Source: Pseudomonas graminis (GTDB taxonomy: Bacteria; Pseudomonadota; Gammaproteobacteria; Pseudomonadales; Pseudomonadaceae). Taken from it: a DNA stretch of 64,000 nucleotides. The number at the start of each line of letters is the position of its first letter. The first letter of the stretch is position 1. The notes below the pieces were generated by a model, which did not search any database, had not been told where the DNA came from, and saw only the letters and a program-made list of their open reading frames with translations. The position numbers were made by a program, and so were the translations under genes. This document shows positions 47,801-54,320 of the stretch, one piece after another. Where the stretch lies: positions 42,670 to 106,669 of the forward strand of contig NZ_FOHW01000004.1 of the NCBI RefSeq assembly GCF_900111735.1. Direction: 5' to 3'.

Positions 47801-48724
47801 GCCAGTACGGTCAACATCAGCCTGATCAACGACGCCACCTACACCAATCAGTTCGTGGTCGGCAGCTACACCCCGGTGGCGGGCAACCTGCTCACCGACA
47901 CTGCTGGCGGCGGCGCTGATGTGCTGGGGTCGGCGTACACCGTGCTCAACGTGCTGGCGGCTGGCAGCTACGTGACGCCGGGCTACAACGGCACCACGAT
48001 TGTCGGCACCTACGGTTCGCTGCTGGTCCAGGCTGACGGTCGGTATACCTACACGCTGACGCCGGGGCAGACCGATGCGGTTATCGGCCGTGAGGACGTC
48101 TTCACTTACCAGCTCAAGCACCCCAACGGCACCACCGACACGGCGACGTTGACCATTGATCTGGAACAGGCCGGTGCCGTCGCCACTACCTCATTCGCCG
48201 CGCTGTCCACCGTAGCGAGCGTCGATGATCACAGCGCGACTGCGGTTGCCACCACCGGTGCCGAGCTGATTCAAGGCACGGCGGGCAATGACACGCTGGA
48301 CGGGTCCCATGGCGGTGCAGTCACGCTGCAAGGCGGTGCCGGCAACGACACATTGATCATCGCCGATCAGCATTTCGCTTCGGTCGATGGCGGTACGGGC
48401 ACCGATACCCTGCTGTGGGCCGGGGGCGACGCGACCATCAACCTGGGCGATCTGCAGAGCAGGATCCACAACATCGAGGTGCTGGATTTGAACCACACCA
48501 GCGCCGTCGCGCTGACCATCAGCCTGGCGGACCTGGTGTCCATTACCTCGGCAGACAACAACACACTGATCATCAAGGGAGGCAGCGAAGACAGCGTACA
48601 CATGACCAACACTTGGGTTGCCGGCGGTGCGCTACAAGCCGATGGCGTCGATTACACCCAGTACACGCCGCAAGAAGATCCAACCCATCATCTGTGGGTG
48701 CAGAACGGTATTCACGTCGTTTGA
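35861..48724 (+). CDS. bapA: Giant BapA-type repeat adhesin, type I secreted
   Basis: A 4287-residue surface adhesin; the ATG at 35861 has AGGGA eight bases upstream (an upstream in-frame GTG at 35831 is less likely). Residues 1-130 are a BapA-like prefix domain, followed by an Ala/Gly linker with a run of Gly (131-157). Residues about 160-3588 are 40 Ig-like repeats of some 84-86 residues, each opening DxTxP and containing LTGxGEAGATVTV, GTFSVTL and DAAGNVS. The C-terminal 700 residues hold two beta-rich modules (ending FSYQLVHPNGLSDTA and FTYQLKHPNGTTDTA), an RTX-type calcium-binding stretch (GTAGNDTLDG and GGAGNDTLII, near 4135-4170) and an uncleaved C-terminal secretion signal. It should be exported from its C-terminus by the three proteins encoded downstream and act in biofilm formation. 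Assignment to P. aeruginosa bapA is by architecture and gene order. Confidence 0.92.
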   Translation: MDNIVVANKATSELTANTWGDLSLNSPSVVQMPVPPSQVASVTRNGQDLVVNLKNGEQIKVANFFNAAPDVANSDMVFQGEDGTLWQAQYDAQSFTGFTFDEVSSLDELIAGAGVVGGTTPTFAIAGLGLLGAGGAAAAAGGVAGGGGGGGGGGGGTPADTSAPLAPANLLVSADGTLLTGTGEAGATIRVRNNAGALLGSGIAAPDGTFSLSLSPPQTDGQSLTVDAVDAAGNVSPPAQAQAPDIDITPPGDTTPPDAPANLAVSANGARLTGSGEAGATIQVRAADGTLLGSGIVAADGTFSLALSPAQTEGQSLTVNAVDAAGNVSPSAQTLAPDIDVTPPIDTTAPNAPGNLLVSADGTRLTGSGEIGATIQVRAADGTLLGSAIVAADGTFSLGLNPPQTDGQSLTVNAVDAAGNVSLPAQAQAPDIDVIPPGGDVTPPDAPTGIAISGNGLIVSGRGEVGSIASVIDANGNLLGTAVVGTDGLFNITLNVSQIAGQPLQLTLTDAAGNISVNVALQAPDTTPPAVPSNFVLSADGLTLSGRAEAGARILVRNASGAVIGAARAGLDGTFSVTLDTAQLNGEKLNVSATDSSGNSASAELTAADTTPPAQVTDVVISADGTQVSGKGEAGATVTLIGANGTAIGSVVVGANGTFSTTLTPPVNPGDLVQVTQTDAAGLPSPGLAVAAPDATGPATPSGLGISADGTQLTGTANAGSIVQVRDANGVLLGSATVGSNGSFTVVLNPPQANGEVLDVVAVDGQGESSVTLPVNAPDITGPSAATELSVANNGLTLTGRGEPGSTVSVRDALGNVIGTGVTSATGNFSVTLASAQTNGQALQVVLSDAAGNPSPVTPISAPDLDGPLQPLAISIDASGTTLTGTGEAGATITVTSVNGTVLGTAIAAADGRFSVTLSSPQNNGQTLLVGASDATGNPVSPVTFVTPDTQAPGSLTSVILDSTGLILTGTGEAGASLTVRDAAGNVIGSGQAGPDGSFSLTLSAAQTDGQLLQITQVDAAGNQSVAVPVTAPDVSAPGPVTNLTLSANGLIVTGNGQSGATVTVKDDLGATLGSAVVGSDGRFEVTLSSAQINSQLLSVTQVDGSTLASPSTPLQAADIQAPDAPTGLTLSANGLTLSGQGEPGATVNVRDANGNVLGTATADPLTGRFDVLLNAIQADGQVLVVRQADAAGNLSPAASLNAPDTTAPGAPTGITISNDGLTVSGTGVAGDTVQVRDVSGTLLGSAVVAPNGSFVVTLSPAQLDGQVLSVTQTDASTLPSPAGSVTAPDITAPPVPSGLTLDGAGLLTGTTVPGGSVKILDANGVQIGGATAGSDGTFTFNVLPVLSNGETVQVVATDGANDSLATPVLAPDTTRPVDVTNLAISPDGTSVSGVGEPGTTVTVRGPGNVVLGTGTVGQDGTFVIGLTPPAANNTNVDVISTDATGNASNAVTLPGPDGTQLATPSDMAISSDGFILTGAATPGSTVTILDSNGSSLGSGRVNSIGRFSILMRFAQLNAQSLHVVSTDDAGNTSVTALVVANDLTAPEAPAGLTINADGSSVTGRGEAGATITITNSGGTVLGSGTVAPNGTFAIALTPPQLDAQPLTATQTDLAGNVSQTGSISAPDLKAPDAATGLTINNVGTVVNGLGEAGATVTIRDAAGNVLASGIVNQSGQFQVTLPNAVTTGAPLTVTLTDAAGNVSGVTSLATVDTTPPALPQNLLISANGSTLTGTGEAGATVNVLDITGTLLGTALVGSDGTFSLTLAPAPNNGQALDISQTDPSGNVSPSVNLTAPDISPPAALTQVSVNADGLTVTGRGEPGATVSVRTAGGALLGTALVAANGAFSVTLNAAQLNAEVLTVTQEDPPGNVSTAVNVTSADLTAPDSPTALLLSGSGVQLAGNAEAGSTVTVRDAAGNVLGSGVAGANGVFQVTLSSPQLNGQSLGVTATDAAGNVSVSAPYQAADTVAPAAVSNLAISADGLGLGGTGEAGATVVVRDANGNALGTATVAANGSFTVGLAPAAVAGITLTVVQTDAAGNASDASTVVAPGNLAEPAPQNLALSADGLTLTGTANAGSTVSIRTASGVLLGTALVDGDGTFSAPLNAAQLNGESLSAIATSSDGINSLATGYLAADVTAPGTLTDLVLNANGVTLTGHGEAGATVTVLGAGGVILGAGQVGADGNFSLTLNPPQIAGQSLSISQTDLAGNESASLALTARDVIAPNAPLALAVTPDGAVLSGTGEPGATVNVFNASGALVGSGSVRIDGTFQLTLTTAQANGELLAVTLTDAAGNISLPASLTSVDTTAPLPLTQLNISSDGATLTGRGEAGAIVTVTNNLGTVLGTATVGSTGAFTLVLAPALSNAEVLTLVQRDAVGNVSPQASLITPDFTPPDPLDNVRINAAGAVVTGTGEAGATVTVRDASGSLLGTTLVLTDGTFSVTLSTPQINSQVLSVQQADPPGNVSVPATVIAPDLTPPAVATDLQFNASGSVLSGSGEVGAGVRITLADGTQVGTGTVGVDGKFLITLTQTQNTGQPVFIVLTDAANNASAAGSLASPDLTPPAAVTNVQINDAGAVVSGRGEPGASLLVTDAAGNIIGTGAVGVDGNFAVSLSVPQINGELLSIAQRDAAGNPSAGTPVTAPDNTPPALPVVTSLSANGLTLNGTGEVGATIKVTSAAGASLGTTTVLADGTFSVTLSSAQLNGETLSLTQTDAANNVSGTLPFQAADVTDPLAVTNLAVSQDGLTLTGRGEPGATVTVAVTGAPQGTPALGTATVRADGSFSVPLTTAQLDGQSLSVVQVDPAQNDSTPVAVNAPDITPPAVPVITSLTGNGTILQGTAEANSTVTVRSADGTLLGSTRTDTGGRYEIALNPAQTNGQVISVIATDGANNPSPPLVYQVPDTQAPDAVSNLTISADYLLLAGRGEAGSTVTVKNSVGATVGGGQVAANGTFVVTLAAGITASNVLTVSQADASGNVSGNADLTVPVTPPPNAPTNLSVSADGLTVIGNAATGTTITVYSATGAVLGTAATNAGGTFTVTLNTAQTNGESLGVTASTGAGGASLPAAVLAADTTPPAVLTDLAVSATGTLVTGRGEAGATVTITTAAGAPLGTAVVNAGGTFSVTLSSAQANGQVLNAYQTDAVPLQSATSSVTAPDITAPNAPLQLTLNGAGTVLSGIGEAGATVTVRSSLGVVLGTATVALDGTFNANLSAAQLNGQLLSVSQRDAAGNVSLLANLSAVDTTPPAALTNVTLNGAGLQVSGNGEAGATVRVTTAAGVVLGTAVVNAAGGFVVSLSSAQLNGQVLSVLQADVAGNASAVATVTALDLQAPNAPSALVLAANGLTLSGSGEAGATVNVVNASGTLLGTTTVGAGGTFSVTLNAAQLDGQALTVRQVDVAGNVSAAGSLVAPDTTAPGASTAVTVNASGSVVTGTGVAGSTVTVRNAVGTVLGTTTVAANGSFSVALNAAQINNQVLSITQADAAGNVSLSASTIAPDLTPPAAPTALLVSVDGLSVSGTGEVGSTVQIKSTGGAVLGTGTVGATGVFNVTLAPAQINGETLLVSLTDIKGNLSVVANVTAPDIDVNTPVIASDNLATATVSLVPVKSTQNFADSFTTLLAGFSKAFVFTVNSGTSLDPTLTLTTGSAVSLLDGVVYTLQVKNASGNWVTLDVNGSGGLLDLVALTGQGVRVNIGDLLGGDYRLIVSSTGIGVVTNVTTQLQLDVTSLTQFNGVAGAAVTGNVITNPGIDGQADVTGPDNGAVLQVLKNGSYVTASAGTTVQGLYGTLTIDASGNYSYRPDGAVASVGKVDVFSYQLVHPNGLSDTANLYVRIDSPQATEVWSNTNLASPAFLVDATNDIAVSDITLVNKEVITTSTLGPFLVPLLGGNGSWSTSVAAGAISDLTVVVSSSNLLSLLGSLNLGLYKLNTTTGQYVLVKSYAGGSLANLGGGNYAARFDDQGPGSYQVRLAAGGIGVASTVNISLINDATYTNQFVVGSYTPVAGNLLTDTAGGGADVLGSAYTVLNVLAAGSYVTPGYNGTTIVGTYGSLLVQADGRYTYTLTPGQTDAVIGREDVFTYQLKHPNGTTDTATLTIDLEQAGAVATTSFAALSTVASVDDHSATAVATTGAELIQGTAGNDTLDGSHGGAVTLQGGAGNDTLIIADQHFASVDGGTGTDTLLWAGGDATINLGDLQSRIHNIEVLDLNHTSAVALTISLADLVSITSADNNTLIIKGGSEDSVHMTNTWVAGGALQADGVDYTQYTPQEDPTHHLWVQNGIHVV
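36338..46620 (+). repeat. Forty tandem Ig-like repeat units in the adhesin
   Basis: The period averages 257 bp. Most units have diverged in DNA, but the first three share long identical stretches (for example around 36522, 36803 and 37083), pointing to recent duplication. Units 1-3 have a longer linker with a second DITPP/DTTPP motif; unit 31 carries a short insertion (GAPQGTPA). Units 16, 23 and 34 lack the opening DxTxP. Confidence 0.85.
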
Positions 48725-48728
48725 TCAG

Positions 48729-48789
48729 CCCGCCGCCTGGCGCTGCCAGCGGCGGGGTTCAACCGGCCGATCAATGCGCTCGGCCGGTT
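48729..48789 (+). terminator. Twin hairpins between adhesin and secretion genes
   Basis: Hairpin 1 (48729-48756) has arms CCCGCCGC/GCGGCGGG extended inward by TGGC/GCCA with one bulge. Hairpin 2 (48761-48789) is a perfect 10-bp stem AACCGGCCGA/TCGGCCGGTT. Neither has a T-tract, so they may attenuate or stabilise rather than end the transcript before the exporter genes. Confidence 0.55.
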
Positions 48790-48835
48790 GATTCAACAAA
48801 AGGGAAGCTCTGTATTCGTACAGTAAGGAAGCCAT

Positions 48836-50305
48836 GTGAAGCGCGTTCGCAAGCAGAAATGGCCGGCGGTCGTCCTGACCGTCGGCCTGTGTCACCCGAT
48901 ATTTTCCGTTGCGCTGGCGGAGGATCAGATCGATCCAGGCCTGCGCAGCATCAGCCCTTCACGCCTTCAGGCAACGCCGGAAGATCAGCGGCGCAAGGCA
49001 GGCAGTGGCCCTTCCAAGAGCAGCTTCGGCGCGAGTCCCGCAGCAGTCATGGTCAAGGAAGACAGCCAGACCCTGGGCCTCGAACAGGCGGTCCGGCTCG
49101 CCGTTGACTGGCACCCCAGCATCAGCGAAGCGATCGGCACCCTTTATCAACAGGCCGAGGGCATCAACGTGGCCGAAGCCGGTTACTACCCGCAAATCTC
49201 CGGCGGAGTGAAAGGCGGTTACACCAGCGGCTACGGCAGCGACGCCGGCAGCCAGTCGGTGAGCATTTCCCTCAAACAGATGCTCTACGATTTCGGCAAG
49301 GTCTCGAACGCGGTCGAGGCCGCCCGCGCCAAGGCGGCGCGCAGTCAGGCGAGCATTTTGCTGGCGATCGATCAGGTCAGCCGTGACACCGCATTCGCCT
49401 ACATTGAAGTCCAGCGCTATCAGCGTCTGGTAGACATCGCCCGCGAGCAGATCCGCGGCATTGGCGACATTGTCGAACTGGCCAAACAGCGCAGCGATAT
49501 GGGCGCGAGCACCCGCTCCGATGTGGTTCAGGCGCAGTCCCGCGCCGAGGGCGGCATGGCCACGTTGCAAGAGTACAAAGCGCTGTACGCGCGCTGGCAG
49601 TCGACGCTGACCAACCTGCTCGGTCGGCAGACCCCGCCCCAGGTCAGCAGCACGTTCAGCACCTCGATGACCGACGCCTGCAGCGCGCCAGTGAGCACCG
49701 ACGCCCTCCCCGCCGTGCTGCAGGCCGCCGCCCAGCGCACCCAGGCCCAGGCCGAACTGGCCCAGGCCAAGGCCGAAGCCTATCCCACGCTGTCGTTGCA
49801 GCCCTCGATCAACCAGTTTCTGGACGACCATTACGATGACCAGAACTCGACGATCAATCGCACCCAGGCCGGGATCTTTCTCAATCTGGAGGTGCCGATT
49901 TATCAGGGTGGCGCCACCAGTGCCCGCAGCCGCGCCGCCAACTATGCGCTGACCGCCGCTGATTCCGCCGAGGACGCCGCACGCCTGCAGGCGCGGCAAG
50001 GGTTGGGCGAAGCACAGGCGCAAACGTCCGGCCTGACGCGCCGGCTCGGCTCGCTGGAATCCCGGCAGAGCAGCATCACCGAAGCCCGTGAGTTGTACGG
50101 CCGGCAATACCTGGAACTGGGTACCCGGCCGCTGCTTGATCTGCTCAACGCCGAGCAGGAAATCCACCAGTCGCGCTTCGACCTGGCCAACACCCAGGCC
50201 GACCTGCGCCGCCTGCAAATCGACTGCCTGTACAACAGCGGCGCGCTGCGTCGCGCGTTCGGCATCGATCACAGCACCATTCAGCACGTGGAGATCCTGC
50301 CATGA
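48836..50305 (+). CDS. bapB: TolC-family outer membrane channel of the adhesin secretion system
   Basis: A 489-residue protein starting at GTG 48836, with AAGGAA five bases upstream; the overlapping ATG at 48834 is followed at once by a stop, so it cannot be used. A signal peptide (VVLTVGLCHPIFSVALA) ends near residue 28. Two homologous halves with long coiled helices follow, the TolC/AggA pattern (LEQAVRLAVDWHPSISEA and GATSARSRAANYALTAAD). It forms the outer-membrane exit duct. The next gene overlaps its stop by four bases. Confidence 0.92.
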   Translation: MKRVRKQKWPAVVLTVGLCHPIFSVALAEDQIDPGLRSISPSRLQATPEDQRRKAGSGPSKSSFGASPAAVMVKEDSQTLGLEQAVRLAVDWHPSISEAIGTLYQQAEGINVAEAGYYPQISGGVKGGYTSGYGSDAGSQSVSISLKQMLYDFGKVSNAVEAARAKAARSQASILLAIDQVSRDTAFAYIEVQRYQRLVDIAREQIRGIGDIVELAKQRSDMGASTRSDVVQAQSRAEGGMATLQEYKALYARWQSTLTNLLGRQTPPQVSSTFSTSMTDACSAPVSTDALPAVLQAAAQRTQAQAELAQAKAEAYPTLSLQPSINQFLDDHYDDQNSTINRTQAGIFLNLEVPIYQGGATSARSRAANYALTAADSAEDAARLQARQGLGEAQAQTSGLTRRLGSLESRQSSITEARELYGRQYLELGTRPLLDLLNAEQEIHQSRFDLANTQADLRRLQIDCLYNSGALRRAFGIDHSTIQHVEILP

Positions 50306-52461
50306 CCGACACCATTGTCATCCCCGAAGCGCCTGCGGCAGGCCCTGAGCGTCCGGACTATTCGCCGTGGCTGGAAGCCATCCTCACCGTCGCCCGGCAT
50401 TACCGACTCGATGTGTCACCGGAAAGCATTCGCCTGGCCTCGACCAACAGCGAGGGCCGCGTTGAAGAAGTCGTGCGGTACATGGCGCGTCAGGCGGGCC
50501 TGAGCGTCAAGTTCGCCCACTACGATCGCAAAAGCCTGTCGCGCTGGCGCACGCCGCTGCTGGTGCAACTGCGCGACGGCCAGGTCGGCGTGATCGAAAG
50601 TGTCAGCGAGCAAGGCGAACTGGGCATCGCCTACAGCGGCGATCAGGGCCTGCAGAGCCGCATCGACCCTGCCGTCCTCGCCGAACACGCCCTGCGCACG
50701 GTGATCCTGCGGCCGATTCAGCCCCTCAGCGACGTGCGCACCGACGATTACATCAAGCCCTACGACGAGCACTGGTTCCGGCGCATCGTTCTCAGTGACC
50801 TGCGCCCCTACCGCCAAGTGATGCTGGCGTCGCTGGTCGCCAATTTGCTGGGCATGGCCGGCGTGCTGTTCTCCATGCAAGTCTACGACCGGGTGATTCC
50901 GGCCGAGTCTCTGCCGACGTTGTACGTGCTGTTCGGCGGCGTGATGCTGGCGCTGGTGTTCGACTTCGTCATGCGCATCATGCGGCTGCGCATCACCGAC
51001 GTGCTGGGCAAGCGCGCTGATCTGCGGGTGTCGGACCTGATCTTCGGCCACGCCCTGCGCCTGCGTAATTCGGCCCGGCCGAAATCCACCGGATCGTTCA
51101 TTTCGCAGCTGCGCGAGCTGGAGCAGATCCGCGACCTGATCACCTCCAGCACCGCAACGGCGCTGGCGGACATGCCGTTCTTCTTCCTGTTCCTGCTGGT
51201 GTTCTACCTGATCGGCGGGCCGCTGGTGCTGATCCCTCTGGTTGCGCTGGTGGCGATGGTGCTGCCGGGCATCCTCGCCCAACGCAAGCTGGCGCGGCTG
51301 GCCAATGCGTCGATGCGCGAGGCCGCACTGCGCAACGCCATGCTGGTGGAAACCGTTCAGGGCATGGACGACATCAAGGCGCTGCAGGCCGAGCAACGTT
51401 TCCAGCAGCAGTGGAATCACTACAACGCCGCGTCCGCCGACAGCAGCCTGAAACTGCGCTCGCTGACCAACAGCCTGGTGGCGTGGACACAGAACGTGCA
51501 GGGCGCGGTGTTTGCCGTGGTCATCGTGTTCGGTGCGCCGATGGTGATTGCCGGCGACCTCACCACCGGCAGCCTGGTGGCCGCCTCGATGCTGGCCTCG
51601 CGGATGATGGCGCCGATGGCGCAGCTGACCCACGTACTGACTCGCTGGCAACAGGCGAAAGTCGCGCTGCAGGGACTCAATCGGCTGATGCAGATGCCGG
51701 TCGATCACCCCGAAGGGAGCCAACGCGTGCATCTGCCGTCCATTCGCGGGGATTACGTGTTGCGTCAGGCCGGGTTCAAATACAGCGAAGAAGCCTCGCC
51801 TGCCCTGAGCGGCATCAACTTGAACATTCGGCCGGGGGAACGCGTCGCCATTCTCGGGCGCAACGGTGCAGGCAAGTCGACGCTCTTGCAGGCACTGGCG
51901 GGCTCAATGGATTTGTCCAGCGGCGAGACCACCGTGGACGGCATCTCCCTCGCTCACCTGGACCCGGCCGACCTGCGCCGGGACGTCGGCCTGATGTCGC
52001 AGCAGGCGCGGCTGTTTCACGGCACGTTGCGGGACAACCTGACCCTCGGCGCGGGCCAGGCCAGCGATCAGGAAATCATCGCCGCCCTGTCGGTGACCGG
52101 CGCGCTGGAGTTCGTCCGGCAGATGCCCAAGGGCATGGACCACCTGATTCTTGAAGGCGGTTTGGGCCTGTCCGGCGGTCAGCGCCAAAGCCTGCTGCTT
52201 TCACGCCTGCTGATTCGCCAGCCCCAGGTGCTGCTGCTGGACGAACCCACCGCGTCGCTGGATGACATCACCGAACGCCAGTTGCTGGAAAAACTTTCGA
52301 CCTGGTGCCAGGGCCGCACCCTGATCGTCGCCACGCACCGGGTCAGTCTGCTGCAACTGGTGGAACGCATCATCGTGCTGGACAACGGCCGCATCGTCAT
52401 CGATGACCACCGTGACGCCGCCCTCACCCGACTCAGACAGCCGCAAGGAGCGCAGGCATGA
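50302..52461 (+). CDS. bapC: Type I secretion ABC transporter, LapB-like
   Basis: A 719-residue exporter ATPase/permease starting inside the previous stop (ATGA overlap). Residues 15-140 form a C39 peptidase-like domain lacking the catalytic Cys, which in LapB/HlyB relatives binds substrate without cleaving it. Membrane helices span about 165-440. The ATPase has Walker A GRNGAGKST (near 518), signature LSGGQRQSL (near 623) and Walker B VLLLDEPTASLD (near 643). It powers export of the giant adhesin. Confidence 0.94.
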   Translation: MTDTIVIPEAPAAGPERPDYSPWLEAILTVARHYRLDVSPESIRLASTNSEGRVEEVVRYMARQAGLSVKFAHYDRKSLSRWRTPLLVQLRDGQVGVIESVSEQGELGIAYSGDQGLQSRIDPAVLAEHALRTVILRPIQPLSDVRTDDYIKPYDEHWFRRIVLSDLRPYRQVMLASLVANLLGMAGVLFSMQVYDRVIPAESLPTLYVLFGGVMLALVFDFVMRIMRLRITDVLGKRADLRVSDLIFGHALRLRNSARPKSTGSFISQLRELEQIRDLITSSTATALADMPFFFLFLLVFYLIGGPLVLIPLVALVAMVLPGILAQRKLARLANASMREAALRNAMLVETVQGMDDIKALQAEQRFQQQWNHYNAASADSSLKLRSLTNSLVAWTQNVQGAVFAVVIVFGAPMVIAGDLTTGSLVAASMLASRMMAPMAQLTHVLTRWQQAKVALQGLNRLMQMPVDHPEGSQRVHLPSIRGDYVLRQAGFKYSEEASPALSGINLNIRPGERVAILGRNGAGKSTLLQALAGSMDLSSGETTVDGISLAHLDPADLRRDVGLMSQQARLFHGTLRDNLTLGAGQASDQEIIAALSVTGALEFVRQMPKGMDHLILEGGLGLSGGQRQSLLLSRLLIRQPQVLLLDEPTASLDDITERQLLEKLSTWCQGRTLIVATHRVSLLQLVERIIVLDNGRIVIDDHRDAALTRLRQPQGAQA

Positions 52462-53666
52462 ACGCACTGACCACGGAGCAAACCCCACGGTTTGCCGATC
52501 AGATCACCTACCTCGACGGCCAAGACGAGCGCAGCATCACCGGAAGCGTGCGGGTGATCTGGACCTGTGCGCTGATGCTGGCGTGCTTTCTTGCCTGGGC
52601 CGCCTGGTTTCAGGTGGTGGAAGTGTCTACCGGCACCGGCAAGGTGGTGCCCAGTTCCAGGGAGCAACTGATCCAGTCCATGGAGGGCGGGATCATCAAG
52701 GAGCTGAACGTCAGCGAAGGCACGCTGGTGGAGCGCGGCCAGGTGCTGGCCCAGCTGGATGCGGTGAAGAGTGAATCGAACGTTGGCGAGAGCGAGGCGA
52801 AATACCGGGCGGCGCTCGCCAGCGTCAATCGGTTGCAGGCCGAAGTCAGCGAGAAGCCGCTGACCTTTGATGGGTCGCTGGACAAGTACCCGGAGCTGCG
52901 CCGCGCTGAAACCGATTTGTTCAACGCCCGGCGCAGGGGCCTGAGCGAAACGCTGACCGGCATCGAAAGCTCGCTGAAGCTGGTGCGCAGCGAACTGACC
53001 ATCACCGAGAACCTGGCGAAGATCGGCGCGTCGAGCCGGGTCGAAGTATTGCGCCTGAACCGTCAGCGCTCCGAGCTTGAGCTAAAGGCCACCGAGGCAC
53101 GTTCCGAATACATGGTGCATGCCCGCGAAGACCTGGCCAAGGCCAATGCCGAGGCGCAGATGCTGTCGGCGGTGATCCGCGGGCGCAGCGATTCGTTGTC
53201 ACGCCTGACCTTGCGCTCGCCGGTGCGCGGCATCGTCAAGGACATCAAAGTCAGCACCATCGGCGGGGTCGTGCCGCCCAACGGGCAGTTGATGCAGATC
53301 GTGCCGCTGGATGAACAACTGCTGATCGAAACCCGCATCTCGCCCCGGGACATCGCCTTCATTCACCCCGAGCAGCAGGCCAAGGTGAAAATCACGGCCT
53401 ATGACTATTCGATCTACGGCAGCCTCGACGGCAAAGTGGTGACCATCTCGCCGGACACGATTCAGGATGAGGTGAAGCCGGAAATTTTCTATTACCGCGT
53501 CTTCATCCGCACGGACGCTGATGTGCTGCGCAACAAAGCGGGCAAGACCTTTGCCATCGTTCCCGGGATGATCGCCACCGTGGACATCCGCACCGGTGAG
53601 AAGACCGTGCTGGATTACCTCATCAAGCCCCTCAACCGCGCCCGGGAAGCGCTGCGCGAGCGTTGA
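52458..53666 (+). CDS. bapD: HlyD-family periplasmic adaptor
   Basis: A 402-residue membrane-fusion protein that links the inner-membrane ABC exporter to the TolC-like duct. One N-terminal membrane segment (VIWTCALMLACFLAWAAWF, near 35-53) is followed by the first lipoyl half (VVPSSREQLIQSMEGGIIKE), an alpha-hairpin (about 110-240), the second lipoyl half (LRSPVRGIVKDIKVSTIGGV) and a C-terminal HlyD signature (VVPGMIATVDIRTGEKTVLDY). It overlaps bapC by four bases (ATGA). The stop abuts the convergent protease gene with no gap. Confidence 0.94.
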   Translation: MNALTTEQTPRFADQITYLDGQDERSITGSVRVIWTCALMLACFLAWAAWFQVVEVSTGTGKVVPSSREQLIQSMEGGIIKELNVSEGTLVERGQVLAQLDAVKSESNVGESEAKYRAALASVNRLQAEVSEKPLTFDGSLDKYPELRRAETDLFNARRRGLSETLTGIESSLKLVRSELTITENLAKIGASSRVEVLRLNRQRSELELKATEARSEYMVHAREDLAKANAEAQMLSAVIRGRSDSLSRLTLRSPVRGIVKDIKVSTIGGVVPPNGQLMQIVPLDEQLLIETRISPRDIAFIHPEQQAKVKITAYDYSIYGSLDGKVVTISPDTIQDEVKPEIFYYRVFIRTDADVLRNKAGKTFAIVPGMIATVDIRTGEKTVLDYLIKPLNRAREALRER

Positions 53667-54320
53667 TCAGTTGACCGCGAGGTTCACATGCGCGGGCGTG
53701 CCCGGCTTGGCTTGAGCCATATACCGGGTCCACTCGCGGTTGATTTCGTTGTACGGCATGAAAATGCTGACCCGTGGCTGGTTGGCCAGGTCCGGGCGCT
53801 TGATTTTGGCCAGGTCGCTGGAGGTCAGCAACGCCACGGTGATGCCCACCACCTTGCCGTCTGCCGCGAACACCGGTCCCCCTGACATGCCCTTGGCTAC
53901 CGGGCCATCATGGGTGCCGTACATCACGTTGCCTTCCTTCGCGTCCAGGCGAATCATCGCCGGCAACGCATGGCCAGTGCCTTTCACCGACATGTAGGCG
54001 GAGTTGTAGCCCACTGAGGTGAGTTCTTCACCCGGCTGGTACGAGCGCCACACGGGCACGGAATCGGCCTTGTGCTTGAAGAACTGTACGTCGCCCTGGC
54101 CCTGGAATACCGCGCCCGAGATGTAGGGAATGTGCTTGACCGTCACAGCGTAATCTTCATTCCACTGGATCGCGGTGCCCATCAACAGATAGGGCAGCGG
54201 CGCACCGGAGTGGACGACGAAGGCTTGGTCAAAGACAGGATCTTGGTTAAAAGCGGTGGGCATTCCGTTGCACCCGCTGATCAGCACTGAGGCTGCAACA
54301 AGTGACTTGAAGGGGCGCAT
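53667..54320 (-). CDS. Lipoprotein with trypsin-like serine protease domain
   Basis: A 217-residue protein with a lipoprotein signal (lipobox LISGC, Cys17). The mature part looks like a small chymotrypsin-fold protease: His63 (AVTVKHIPY), Asp77 (GQGDVQFF) and Ser146 (KGMSGGPVFA) sit in the expected order, and VVGITVAL follows the serine loop. Position 18 after the Cys is Asn, so outer-membrane sorting is likely. It is convergent with bapD with zero spacing. A role in processing or releasing the adhesin is a guess; quality-control protease is the alternative. Confidence 0.83.
   Translation of the reverse strand: MRPFKSLVAASVLISGCNGMPTAFNQDPVFDQAFVVHSGAPLPYLLMGTAIQWNEDYAVTVKHIPYISGAVFQGQGDVQFFKHKADSVPVWRSYQPGEELTSVGYNSAYMSVKGTGHALPAMIRLDAKEGNVMYGTHDGPVAKGMSGGPVFAADGKVVGITVALLTSSDLAKIKRPDLANQPRVSIFMPYNEINREWTRYMAQAKPGTPAHVNLAVN

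Noticed and set aside
48834..48839. ATG start for the TolC-like gene at 48834
   Set aside because: The next codon is a stop; the overlapping GTG at 48836 is in frame with the gene and has AAGGAA upstream.
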